Positions 1 to 5,855 of a stretch of 16,080 nt of DNA are shown piece after piece. The position numbers and the translations under genes were made by a program. How positions within the stretch are numbered: the stretch's first letter is position 1; every line of letters begins with the position of its first letter. The notes below the pieces were generated by a model that searched no databases, was not told the origin of the DNA, and saw nothing but the letters and a program-made list of their open reading frames with translations. The DNA lies in assembly GCA_964606295.1 (NCBI GenBank), contig CAZSFR010000020.1, forward strand, positions 1-16,080, read 5' to 3'. This DNA comes from JAGOPB01 sp964606295 (GTDB lineage Bacteria > Patescibacteriota > Minisyncoccia > Phycocordibacterales > UBA9973).

Positions 1-7
1 ATATGTT

Positions 8-56
8 CTCATATTTATCATTTTAGAGTGTTCTGCTTCAAAGGTAAATCTCCAAT
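8..56 (+). repeat. 49-bp terminal inverted repeat, left copy
   Basis: This stretch is the exact reverse complement of 16027-16075 at the other end of the window. It contains a possible -10 hexamer TATCAT at 16-21. In both places it lies directly upstream of a start codon (17 nt before the ATG at 74; 9 nt before the minus-strand ATG at 16017), so it could be a shared promoter/leader. A repeat that broke the assembly at both ends is at least as likely. The flanking 7 and 5 bases differ. Confidence 0.9.
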
Positions 57-73
57 AATTAAGACTACAAAAT

Positions 74-517
74 ATGCCAGAATTTAATGAGAACAATATA
101 AATGAGAAGGTTAATAAAAATTCTGAAATTTCTAGAGACAGAGAAAGATTGGAAAAGAACAAAGAATTTCATAGCCAAATCCGTAATAAAAGTGAAAAAC
201 ATGAGGATATTATAACTTTCGAATTAATTGAAAATTCTCTGAACAATATTGAAAAGGTTTTAAAACCCCGTCAACCACTAATTTCACCTGCAGAGGAAGT
301 GTCTATAATCGAAACAGTGAAGGAGGTAATTGGTGATAAGTCGTTGAATTCTCTGTCTGAAGAGGAAAAAGACAATCTTGTCAATATCGTAAAAGATAAA
401 TTCGGTATTTCAAATAAGATTACAGAGCGTGATATTCGTCAAGAAGAAAATGAAAAAAGTATTGAGGGTAGAAAAAATAGACTTGATGCAGAGTGGAAGA
501 ATAATGCGAAATCATAA
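74..517 (+). CDS. hypothetical hydrophilic protein
   Basis: I do not recognise this 147-aa protein. It has no signal peptide or membrane segment and is rich in Glu, Lys, Asn and Asp. Its ends look charged and probably helical or disordered. The middle (about residues 70-115) is more ordered, with a segment ISPAEEVSIIETVKEVIGD followed by a Leu/Val-patterned stretch ending KDKFGI, which could be a small helical domain. The ATG at 74 has no Shine-Dalgarno sequence and follows the 49-bp repeat shared with the far end of the window. The gene is visibly AT-richer than the translation genes and ends before a strong hairpin terminator at 553. It is a plausible real gene because it is intact, in typical codon use, and has terminator context; function unknown. 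Confidence 0.6.
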   Translation: MPEFNENNINEKVNKNSEISRDRERLEKNKEFHSQIRNKSEKHEDIITFELIENSLNNIEKVLKPRQPLISPAEEVSIIETVKEVIGDKSLNSLSEEEKDNLVNIVKDKFGISNKITERDIRQEENEKSIEGRKNRLDAEWKNNAKS

Positions 518-552
518 TAGGTAGATGTTTAAAAAGTGAGATACCTTTTAAA

Positions 553-584
553 TCAAAAAAACCAGCCTATGTTGGTTTTTTTGA
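553..584. terminator. bidirectional rho-independent terminator
   Basis: A perfect 12-bp stem, TCAAAAAAACCA (553-564) with TGGTTTTTTTGA (573-584), encloses the 8-nt loop GCCTATGT. A 7-base A run on one side and a 7-base T run on the other let it work in both directions. It sits between the convergent genes ending at 517 (+) and 598 (-). Confidence 0.85.
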
Positions 585-597
585 TGCGTTTTTGAAA

Positions 598-1194
598 CTA
601 CAATGAGTTTTCAAAATTCTCTTCGATTCTAGTCCAGTTCAAGTTTGCAAAGAAATCTTCCACATACTGTTTCTTACCACTCGGCTGATAGTCCGCGACG
701 TATGAATGTTCCCACATGTCGAGCGCGAGAACAATTGAGCAGTCGGTTAAGTGTCCGAGATGCTGCTCGTCTACCCATTGAGTGAGGAGACAGTCATTTT
801 TTTTGTCATAGAAAAGCATAGCCCAGCCGATTCCTCGAGTGAGTGCTATAGATTTGAAACGAGTTAAGAATTCTTCAAAACTCGATCCGCAGTCCGTTTC
901 AATCTTTTTTCGAAGTGCGGAGTCTGCTCCGAGTTCTTTCGCGCCTCCTTCAAGAGAAGTAAAGTAATACTCATGATTTCGCATGCCACAAAATTCGAAT
1001 GAAAATCTGCGCTGAAGCTCTCCAAGTTCGTATGCGTACTTTTCAGAATCTTTGCCAAGTTCAAGCATATGCTCGCCGATAAGATTTGCATGTTTCACAT
1101 AGCCTGCGTATAGCTTGAGATGCTCCTCGGTAGTTTCCACTGAGATACCTTTAAGTTCCGGTACTGTAAATGTTTTTGGTGTGAATGTTTGCAT
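598..1194 (-). CDS. Fe/Mn superoxide dismutase
   Basis: This 198-aa protein is a cytoplasmic Fe/Mn superoxide dismutase, converting superoxide to oxygen and hydrogen peroxide. The four metal ligands of the family are in place: His25, His74 (in MRNHEYYFTSLEGG), Asp159 and His163 (in LALDMWEHSY). The GIGWAML motif (121-127) and the C-terminal YVEDFFANLNWTRIEENF block are also typical. There is no signal peptide. Metal preference (Fe or Mn) cannot be settled by eye. The start at 1194 gives the normal N-terminus; no Shine-Dalgarno site precedes it. A TGGTAAAAT extended -10 lies about 30 nt upstream, and a 38-bp palindrome (1263-1300) lies about 70 nt upstream, matching the one at the promoter of the adjacent PaaX-like gene, which suggests shared control. 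Confidence 0.95.
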   Translation of the reverse strand: MQTFTPKTFTVPELKGISVETTEEHLKLYAGYVKHANLIGEHMLELGKDSEKYAYELGELQRRFSFEFCGMRNHEYYFTSLEGGAKELGADSALRKKIETDCGSSFEEFLTRFKSIALTRGIGWAMLFYDKKNDCLLTQWVDEQHLGHLTDCSIVLALDMWEHSYVADYQPSGKKQYVEDFFANLNWTRIEENFENSL

Positions 1195-1224
1195 AAGAGA
1201 GTGTATTTATCTTGTAAGGCTATT

Positions 1225-1233
1225 ATTTTACCA
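1225..1233 (-). promoter_or_regulatory. candidate extended -10 promoter of the dismutase gene
   Basis: On the minus strand the sequence TGGTAAAAT (TGN plus TAAAAT, hexamer at 1225-1230) would start a transcript near 1218 with a leader of about 24 nt. No good -35 box is seen. An alternative promoter uses TTGTCA at 1267-1272, inside the palindrome, with TATTTT at 1243-1248 (18-bp spacing). Confidence 0.4.
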
Positions 1234-1262
1234 TACAAAAGAAAAATAGACTCCAGAACAGT

Positions 1263-1300
1263 GTATTGACAATCCAGACGGCCGTTTGGATTGTCAATAC
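1263..1300. promoter_or_regulatory. 38-bp palindrome A, candidate operator
   Basis: Thirteen-base arms GTATTGACAATCC (1263-1275) and GGATTGTCAATAC (1288-1300) are perfect complements, and the centre ACGGCCGT (1278-1285) is itself palindromic. Only one base pair (1277/1286, G/T) is mismatched over 38 bp. It is 33/38 identical, without gaps, to palindrome B at 1836-1873. It lies 23 nt past the stop of the PaaX-like gene and upstream of the dismutase. No T run follows on either strand, so it is not a standard terminator. Confidence 0.85.
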
Positions 1301-1323
1301 AGACAAAAGTAAGCAAAACAGAG

Positions 1324-1806
1324 TTACTTTTTCTTCTTATAGCCACCCTTAAGTTTAAATGTTTCTATACAGTCCTTAAGGTCAAATTCATCCCAGAGTT
1401 TCACAAATTGTTTTGGCAATGGTGATGGTCCAACCCAGACGCTTTGCTGTAGTTGTGTATAGTCAAGGGATTTTAGTTCCCCCCGTAACCAATTCCTCCA
1501 CTCGCGCCGTTTCTCTGGAATATCAAACATAACAATTAAATCTTTGGAAGCATTTTTGGGAAAAGGGGAGAGAAAATGAGGGAGTTCATTTTTACTTTTC
1601 AGAAATTCCTTTCCTTTCGAAGTTAATTTCCAAACAGCCTTCATGTCGTTTGAGACAAATCCTTGGTGCTTAAGACGTGACAGAGATCTTTGAACTGAGG
1701 GTCTTTTTGTTGTGAATTTTGGAATACCAAAGATGTTTACTCGCACACCTTTGTACACATACTCGCTTTCCCATAATTCAGTGAGAATTTCTTCTACAAG
1801 TGTCAT
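1324..1806 (-). CDS. PaaX-like transcriptional regulator with Cas2-like domain
   Basis: This 160-aa protein has a winged helix-turn-helix in residues 1-70 (RPSVQRSLSRLKHQGFV, then VWKLTSKGKEFL) and a Cas2-like ferredoxin-fold domain from about 88 to 155. The latter shows the pattern DLIVMFDIPEKRREWRNWL and QLQQSVWVGPSPLP, with Asp95 at the end of the first strand, as in Cas2. This arrangement is that of PaaX-type repressors, and such proteins are often mislabelled as CRISPR Cas2; no CRISPR array or other cas gene is present here. It probably binds DNA as a dimer. The gene is closely framed by two near-identical 38-bp palindromes, one overlapping its own -35 box, which points to autorepression. 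The ATG has no Shine-Dalgarno site and a predicted leader of only about 4 nt. The ligand is unknown. Confidence 0.75.
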   Translation of the reverse strand: MTLVEEILTELWESEYVYKGVRVNIFGIPKFTTKRPSVQRSLSRLKHQGFVSNDMKAVWKLTSKGKEFLKSKNELPHFLSPFPKNASKDLIVMFDIPEKRREWRNWLRGELKSLDYTQLQQSVWVGPSPLPKQFVKLWDEFDLKDCIETFKLKGGYKKKK

Positions 1807-1816
1807 ATTGTGTCAA

Positions 1817-1845
1817 ATTGTAACAGATTGGTATCGTATTGACAA
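1817..1845 (-). promoter_or_regulatory. promoter of the PaaX-like gene
   Basis: On the minus strand TTGTCA (1840-1845) and TACAAT (1817-1822) are separated by exactly 17 bp, each one base from consensus. The -35 hexamer lies inside palindrome B. Only 10 nt separate the -10 box from the ATG, so the mRNA would be nearly leaderless. Confidence 0.65.
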
Positions 1846-1873
1846 TCCCGACGACCGTATGATTTGTCAATAC
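1836..1873. promoter_or_regulatory. 38-bp palindrome B, candidate operator
   Basis: The outer arms GTATTGACAA (1836-1845) and TTGTCAATAC (1864-1873) are perfect complements, extended by a further C/G pair at 1835/1874. The interior is less symmetric than in palindrome A, but the two 38-mers differ at only five positions. It starts 30 nt upstream of the PaaX-like ATG and overlaps its -35 box. It is also about 80 nt upstream of the divergent MBL-fold gene. Confidence 0.85.
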
Positions 1874-1904
1874 GCAAAATGGCTAGAGTGAGTATTAATA
1901 ATTG

Positions 1905-1936
1905 ATCCCAGTATCCCAGTATCGCAGTATCGCAGT
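1905..1936 (+). repeat. 8-bp tandem repeat, four units
   Basis: Two units of ATCCCAGT are followed by two units of ATCGCAGT and then a partial unit (AT). The array ends 7 nt before the -10 box of the MBL-fold gene, so it occupies the place of the -35 region. It may change by slippage. Confidence 0.9.
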
Positions 1937-1940
1937 ATTT

Positions 1941-1949
1941 TGTTATAAT
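1941..1949 (+). promoter_or_regulatory. extended -10, leaderless promoter of the MBL-fold gene
   Basis: TGTTATAAT is a perfect extended -10 (TGN plus TATAAT at 1944-1949). The ATG at 1956 begins exactly 6 nt later, about where transcription would start, so the mRNA is predicted to be leaderless. This also decides the start over an upstream TTG at 1902, which lies before the promoter. Confidence 0.7.
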
Positions 1950-1955
1950 TATTTC

Positions 1956-2819
1956 ATGCAAAGGAAAGTTTTTGTTCTGCCAATTGTACTTATTTTTGTA
2001 AACGTTATTATCTGGTCTCAGGTTACTGTTGCTTCTGGTGGAAAACTAGGCGAGAACAACGAACTCACAATATCATTTCTTGATATTGGCCAGGGAGACT
2101 CCGTATATATAGAGGCACCAAATGGTCGACAGATGATTATTGATGGTGGTCCAAACGAAAACCTTCTAACAGCACTCCCTGAGTTTTTGCCCTTCGGTGA
2201 TAAGACAATAGACGTTTTAGTGATAACAAATCCCGATGCTGACCATTATGCAGGATTTATTCCATTACTAGAAAAGTTTTCTGTTGGTGCGGTCGTAGAA
2301 CCAGGAACGCGTTCGGGTACGTCTTTGTACAAAACTCTTGAAGCTGCGATTGTAAATGAGAATGTTCCGCACGTGCTCGCAATGAAGGGAGAAAAAATAA
2401 TTCTTGATCAACAGAAAAATATTTATTTTGAAATTCTCTTTCCTGACAGAGATGTGTCAATGTGGGAATCAAACGATGGTTCGATCGTTGGACGACTTGT
2501 ATATGGCGATATCTCTATTTTATTTACTGGCGATGGAACGAAACTCACTGAAGGAATTGTTGTTTTTGGAAATGATCTTTCGGGAACTGAAATTCTGAAA
2601 GTTGGACATCATGGGTCAAAAACATCAACAGGTACACCCCTCCTTACAGAAGCAAGTCCGAGTATTGCTATTATTTCAGCCGGCAAAGATAATCGCTACG
2701 GCCATCCGAGCAAAGAAACGACAGATCGACTAGATGAAGAAAATATTCCTTATCTTGTGACGATGGATGAAGGAACCGTGACATTTGTGACGGATGGTAA
2801 GATTGTAAAAAGAAAATAA
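1956..2819 (+). CDS. secreted ComEC-like metallo-beta-lactamase-fold hydrolase
   Basis: This 287-aa protein begins with a hydrophobic signal peptide or anchor (residues 4-25) and continues as a single MBL-fold domain like the C-terminal part of ComEC/Rec2. Visible motifs are SFLDIGQGDS (40-49), MIIDGGP (60-66), TNPDADH (91-97), ILFTGDG (188-194), VGHHGSKTS (216-224) and NRYGHPS (246-252). These supply most of the metal-binding residues, but the first His of the usual HxHxDH motif is Asn92. It would act outside the membrane, perhaps on extracellular DNA; the substrate is inferred only from ComEC similarity. The ComEC channel domain is absent. The start at 1956 is favoured because it begins the signal peptide and sits 6 nt after a TATAAT box. 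It converges on a hairpin terminator at 2840. Confidence 0.85.
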   Translation: MQRKVFVLPIVLIFVNVIIWSQVTVASGGKLGENNELTISFLDIGQGDSVYIEAPNGRQMIIDGGPNENLLTALPEFLPFGDKTIDVLVITNPDADHYAGFIPLLEKFSVGAVVEPGTRSGTSLYKTLEAAIVNENVPHVLAMKGEKIILDQQKNIYFEILFPDRDVSMWESNDGSIVGRLVYGDISILFTGDGTKLTEGIVVFGNDLSGTEILKVGHHGSKTSTGTPLLTEASPSIAIISAGKDNRYGHPSKETTDRLDEENIPYLVTMDEGTVTFVTDGKIVKRK

Positions 2820-2837
2820 CAAATCACATATACAAAA

Positions 2838-2925
2838 CAAAAATCCGCGAAGCAAATGCTCGCAGATTTTAATGGGCATGATAGGTGCCCGCTGATAATG
2901 TTCCGCCGTCCTAAAGGGGACGTAC
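2838..2925 (-). ncRNA. candidate small RNA with three hairpins
   Basis: Read on the minus strand, this stretch would form hairpin 1 (CGTCC with GGACG, 2909-2924), hairpin 2 (GGGCA with TGCCC, 2874-2890) and a terminator hairpin (2840-2870) followed by TTTTTGTTTTG. Three stems in about 90 nt outside any gene, ending in a minus-strand terminator, resemble a small RNA gene. An AT-rich TATATA-like stretch lies just upstream (2926-2936), but no convincing -35 box is present. I recognise no known RNA family. It could also be only the terminator of the MBL gene plus leader structure. Confidence 0.3.
2840..2870. terminator. hairpin terminator after the MBL-fold gene
   Basis: AAAATC (2840-2845) pairs with GATTTT (2865-2870), and inside these GCG pairs with CGC and AGC with GCT around the loop AAAT, with one mismatch and one bulge. 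The T tract is better on the minus strand (TTTTTGTTTT) than on the plus strand, so it may serve both directions. Confidence 0.6.
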
Positions 2926-2951
2926 ATATATAATGACAACGCTCACAACCA

Positions 2952-3016
2952 TTTCTTACAAAGAAGTCGAGGATTTTTGTATGCTATACTTTTTCTACTT
3001 GGCACATTGTAAGAAA
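2952..3016. promoter_or_regulatory. inverted repeat around the sigma-factor promoter
   Basis: TTTCTTACAA (2952-2961) and TTGTAAGAAA (3007-3016) are perfect 10-bp inverted copies, 45 nt apart, one on each side of the candidate extended -10 TGCTATACT (2982-2990). The arrangement fits a regulator-binding pair or a leader RNA stem. Confidence 0.45.
2982..2990 (+). promoter_or_regulatory. candidate extended -10 of the sigma-factor operon
   Basis: TGCTATACT matches TGN plus a TATAAT-like hexamer (TATACT at 2985-2990, 5 of 6). It would give a leader of about 43 nt before the ATG at 3040. No consensus -35 is visible. A second AT-rich box, TATAAT at 2929-2934, is farther away and less likely. Confidence 0.5.
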
Positions 3017-3039
3017 AATACGCCAAAAGTGTCCTATCT

Positions 3040-3549
3040 ATGGAGCGACTAACCAATCGACAATTTGAGGATATCTATGAAAAGCATGCAGATGCAATCT
3101 TTCGGTATTTTGTAGTTCGTGCCAAAGACAGAGAGAGGGCGCTTGATTTCACTCAGGAAGTATTCCTAAAAACATGGGAATACAGCCAGAATGAAAATAT
3201 CGACAATGTTCGCGCATTTCTTTTCAAAGTTGCACACAATATATATGTCAATGATGTACGTACTTACGGGAGAACAGTTTCACTCGAAGTGTATCTTGCA
3301 AATGGTCTTCATCCTGAGTCGGGAGATGATAAAGCAATGCTTATATCACTTGATGCGAAGCGCATACTCCAGGAAAGTGAAAATCTGGGAGAGGAATATA
3401 GAGACGTCATGCATCTTCGGTATGTTGAGGACCTTCCAGTAAAAGATATAGCACTGATCGTCGGAGTTTCTGAAAACGTGGTATCGGTACGACTCAACCG
3501 CGCAAAAATAATGCTACAAAAAAAAATAAAATTCAACAATGAAGAATAG
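3040..3549 (+). CDS. ECF-type RNA polymerase sigma factor
   Basis: This 169-aa protein has the two-domain build of an extracytoplasmic-function sigma factor. Region 2 spans about residues 8-75 (FEDIYEKHADAIFRYF, DFTQEVFLKTWEY, FLFKVAHNIYVNDVR) and binds the -10 element and core polymerase. Region 4 spans about 115-165 (LGEEYRDVMHLRYVEDLPVKDIA, then VGVSENVVSVRLNRAKIMLQKKI) and is the -35-binding helix-turn-helix. It directs transcription of an unknown regulon. The start has no Shine-Dalgarno site. The gene overlaps the next one by 11 bp, and that partner has a membrane segment, the usual arrangement of a sigma/anti-sigma pair. A 9-base A run near its 3' end codes for QKK and is probably harmless. 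Confidence 0.92.
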   Translation: MERLTNRQFEDIYEKHADAIFRYFVVRAKDRERALDFTQEVFLKTWEYSQNENIDNVRAFLFKVAHNIYVNDVRTYGRTVSLEVYLANGLHPESGDDKAMLISLDAKRILQESENLGEEYRDVMHLRYVEDLPVKDIALIVGVSENVVSVRLNRAKIMLQKKIKFNNEE

Positions 3550-4876
3550 TTTTGAACAATTAAAAATGATTCGCATGACACATGCGGAAAAGCAAGCTTT
3601 GAAGGAGAGGCTTTTTTCCAGTATCAAGGTTGTGCCTATTGAATCCCCATACCTTGTCATTTCAAAATTTTCTATGAGAGCTCGCTCTACTGTAGCGTCA
3701 GGATTTGCGCTTATGCTTCTCGCCATTTTCATACAAAACGCCGACGCATCACTTCCAGGACAGCTACTATATGGAATGAAAAGAGATGTCAATGAAAAAG
3801 TGCTCGCAGCATTTGCCTTTTCTCCTACAACAAAAGCAAAAGTAGAAACAACTCTCGCAACTCGCAGACTCGAGGAAATCGAGCACGTTATGCTCTCGGT
3901 GGGTGATGACGGAATTTCACAAGAATTAAAAAACGAAGTGGTCACAGAACTCGCCACAGCAGCGACTGAGCACTCTCTTCAAGCAACAGTGTATATAGAA
4001 AACATGCATCAAAACGGCGACACTGGCGAAGCGGTTATTTTGGCATCTAAATTGGAAACGACACTTTCGATACATGAGGGAATCTTGGAAGAAATAGATA
4101 ATGCGACATCAGATGAAAACTATATTTCACCAGTTGCAAATGCGCTCGCTATAATTAAAACATCAGGAGATATGGTAGATAATTTCGGAGGAACGATTAA
4201 AGATGACATAACTCTCGATCCAACGCTTATTGACGAAATGACTGCGAAGGAGCATTTCGAAGAAGCGAAGAATGAGATTGATAATTTTGAAAACGAATTT
4301 GGTGTTGAGTCGCTTCAAACAGACACTGTCGTGGCAGACATTTTGACGCTAGAAACACAAAAGGCAATTGGGGAGGACGCTGCAAGCAACTATGAAACAG
4401 AAAATATAGCAGATGCACTTTTCGATAACGTAAATGACGGCACAGGAGCACTGTCACCAGAGAATGTTTTCATCATTACAGAGACAGCAATTCTACGAGA
4501 AAATAATGTTGATGAAAGTACGATGAGTCTTCTCAAATCAGGTGAAGATGCGCTTGTGACACCAGTGGTATTGGTTCGTGAGGCATTCGAGGGGTGTCGA
4601 AGCCTGCTCGTCCAAGGAGAGTTTGCTGCATCATTTTTGAAATGCACAGACGTCATCGAAGGCATCTCTGTTTTAAGGATTCGCATGAACCTCACAGAAA
4701 AAACACAAACAGAAGTAAGTTTAAAGGATAAGACAGAGGGTGTATTGCCGGAGATTGATATAGAAACTCAAAATACTTCCGAGATAAAGCAAACAGAAAG
4801 CACTGCAAATCTTCCCATTATAGAAAGTTTGAAAGAAAACAAAGGTTTTCGCACTCAGGTACCACCCTCTCACTAA
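3539..4876 (+). CDS. DUF5667 membrane protein, putative anti-sigma partner
   Basis: This 445-aa protein starts inside the end of the sigma gene (11-bp overlap), implying coupled translation. Residues 1-45 are cytoplasmic-looking and contain an Ala/Glu/Lys helix (MTHAEKQALKERLFSSI). One membrane segment follows (about 51-68, STVASGFALMLLAIFI). After it comes the DUF5667 signature PGQLLYGMKRDVNEKV, SPTTKAKVE and LATRRLEEIEHV (about 73-125). The remaining roughly 300 residues are acidic and helical, with no recognised catalytic motif, and would lie outside the membrane. The layout fits a membrane anti-sigma factor that senses the envelope and holds the sigma factor; this role is inferred from position, since no standard anti-sigma zinc motif is seen. 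It ends before a strong terminator at 4896. Confidence 0.75.
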   Translation: MKNSFEQLKMIRMTHAEKQALKERLFSSIKVVPIESPYLVISKFSMRARSTVASGFALMLLAIFIQNADASLPGQLLYGMKRDVNEKVLAAFAFSPTTKAKVETTLATRRLEEIEHVMLSVGDDGISQELKNEVVTELATAATEHSLQATVYIENMHQNGDTGEAVILASKLETTLSIHEGILEEIDNATSDENYISPVANALAIIKTSGDMVDNFGGTIKDDITLDPTLIDEMTAKEHFEEAKNEIDNFENEFGVESLQTDTVVADILTLETQKAIGEDAASNYETENIADALFDNVNDGTGALSPENVFIITETAILRENNVDESTMSLLKSGEDALVTPVVLVREAFEGCRSLLVQGEFAASFLKCTDVIEGISVLRIRMNLTEKTQTEVSLKDKTEGVLPEIDIETQNTSEIKQTESTANLPIIESLKENKGFRTQVPPSH

Positions 4877-4895
4877 TAAGTTTTTTTAGATATCA

Positions 4896-4926
4896 AAAAA
4901 CCACCTCAGTTTATGAAGTGGTTTTT
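4896..4926. terminator. bidirectional terminator between DUF5667 gene and bL28
   Basis: AAAAACCAC (4896-4904) pairs with GTGGTTTTT (4918-4926) around a 13-nt loop, with T runs downstream on both strands. The right arm and loop include the last codons and stop of the bL28 gene, so this is a very compact convergent junction. Confidence 0.8.
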
Positions 4927-5186
4927 GCTTTTTTTCTCTCTTGCTTGATAACTCCCGCTTTGATGAGTGTTTTGTAAGCCCCTCTTTTGTTGATTGTTTT
5001 GATTCCACGAGCTGACAGAGTCATTGTGACTGTTTTCCCAATTTCTGGAACGTAGATTCTTTTCTTTTGGAAATTCACATGGCGTCGGCGCTTACCTGTT
5101 GGATTATATTGGGTAGCACGAACACGGTTGGAGTAGCCTCCACCGACGATACTTTTGTTTCCTGTGATTACACATACTTTTGCCAT
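4911..5186 (-). CDS. rpmB: 50S ribosomal protein bL28
   Basis: This 91-aa basic protein is large-subunit ribosomal protein bL28. The N-terminus MAKVCVITGNKSIVGG, the RRRHVNFQKKRIYVPE block and the IKTINKRGAYKTL segment match the family. Only one cysteine is present (Cys5), so this is a zinc-free form. The frame stays open upstream to 5291, but the family always begins at MAKV/MAKK, so the ATG at 5186 is chosen. There is no Shine-Dalgarno site. It is divergent from the site-2 protease gene, with little more than 30 bp between the starts, and shares its 3' hairpin with the DUF5667 gene. Confidence 0.95.
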   Translation of the reverse strand: MAKVCVITGNKSIVGGGYSNRVRATQYNPTGKRRRHVNFQKKRIYVPEIGKTVTMTLSARGIKTINKRGAYKTLIKAGVIKQERKKAKTTS

Positions 5187-5193
5187 AACGGGC

Positions 5194-5209
5194 TTCATGC
5201 TACCATGAA
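5194..5209. promoter_or_regulatory. short inverted repeat between divergent starts
   Basis: TTCATG (5194-5199) and CATGAA (5204-5209) form a perfect 6-bp inverted repeat with a CTAC centre, in the tiny gap between the bL28 start and the site-2 protease start. Next to it lies ATATATAT, which could hold -10 elements for both directions. It may be an operator or chance. Confidence 0.3.
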
Positions 5210-5219
5210 TATATATCGT

Positions 5220-5843
5220 ATGCAAGCAATCAATACAATCTTTTATATTGCCATCCTTATCATGTCTGTTGTCATACATGAAGTCGCTCACGGAGCTGTG
5301 GCGTATCGTCTTGGTGACATGACAGCGCGTCTGGCTGGTCGTCTAACACTCAATCCACTGAAACACCTCGATCCAATTGGTTCGGTCATTCTCCCAGCAT
5401 TACTCGTGCTTTCCCAATCTGGATTTGTTATCGGGTGGGCGAAACCGGTTCCTTACAATCCAGCTAATTTGAGCAACAGAAGGTGGGGAACGCTTGCGGT
5501 AGCGAGCGCTGGAATCATTGCCAATTTTGCGATTGCGATAATTTTTGCACTAATTATACGTGTTGTTGTGGGTACTGGCGTTGCGACTGACCCGCTCATA
5601 TTTGTTTTGAGTACAATTGTGCTTGTAAACATTGTGCTTGGATTTTTTAATCTTATGCCTGTGCCACCACTTGATGGTTCTCGAATTTTGTTTGTACTTC
5701 TCCCTCAGCGATTTGCGCACTATGAGAGATTGCTCGAAAGATACGGACTTGTTTTCGCGATACTACTTGTCTTTTTTGTTTGGCAGTATTTGACACCGGT
5801 CGTTGTTGGAATCTTTACTTTGTTAACCGGTCTTGCATTTTAA
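5220..5843 (+). CDS. site-2 protease family intramembrane metalloprotease
   Basis: This 207-aa polytopic membrane protein belongs to the short site-2 protease class (peptidase M50). The zinc motif HEVAH is at residues 20-24 inside the first hydrophobic segment, and the third zinc ligand is the Asp of LDG at 151-153 (FFNLMPVPPLDGSRIL). The conserved WAKPVPYNP loop (73-81) is also present. About five or six membrane segments are seen. It would cut substrates within the membrane, perhaps regulators or the anti-sigma-like protein nearby, but no substrate is shown. I prefer the ATG at 5220 because family members have HExxH about 20 residues in; an ATG at 5205 adds only five residues. The frame continues upstream to 5067, but that part overlaps bL28 antisense and is not real. 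It is 12 nt from the next gene. Confidence 0.9.
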   Translation: MQAINTIFYIAILIMSVVIHEVAHGAVAYRLGDMTARLAGRLTLNPLKHLDPIGSVILPALLVLSQSGFVIGWAKPVPYNPANLSNRRWGTLAVASAGIIANFAIAIIFALIIRVVVGTGVATDPLIFVLSTIVLVNIVLGFFNLMPVPPLDGSRILFVLLPQRFAHYERLLERYGLVFAILLVFFVWQYLTPVVVGIFTLLTGLAF

Positions 5844-5849
5844 AATAAT
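5844..5849 (+). promoter_or_regulatory. possible -10 box, leaderless start of the GWI-repeat gene
   Basis: AATAAT (5 of 6 matches to TATAAT) ends 6 nt before the ATG at 5856, the same spacing as at 1956, 7810 and 12243. It directly follows the stop of the site-2 protease gene. The region is AT-rich, so chance is possible. Confidence 0.35.
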
Positions 5850-5855
5850 AAATAT

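Noticed and set aside
1324..1806. Cas2 of a CRISPR system
   Set aside because: The Cas2-like fold is preceded by a winged helix, as in PaaX regulators, and no other cas gene or repeat-spacer array is present. The two palindromes are not a CRISPR array.
1902..1955. Earlier start of the MBL-fold protein (TTG)
   Set aside because: It lies within the 8-bp repeat and promoter, upstream of the -10 box, and would spoil the signal peptide.
3515..3549. Programmed frameshift fusing the sigma factor to the DUF5667 protein at the 9-base A run
   Set aside because: A TAA stop in the DUF5667 frame lies just upstream of its ATG (about 3528), which makes a productive shift at the A run unlikely; simple overlap coupling explains the layout.
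5067..5219. Long N-terminal extension of the site-2 protease
   Set aside because: It lies antisense to the N-terminal half of bL28, has no family similarity, and would put HExxH far from the start.
5187..5291. N-terminal extension of bL28
   Set aside because: The family begins at MAKV; the extra residues overlap the protease gene antisense.
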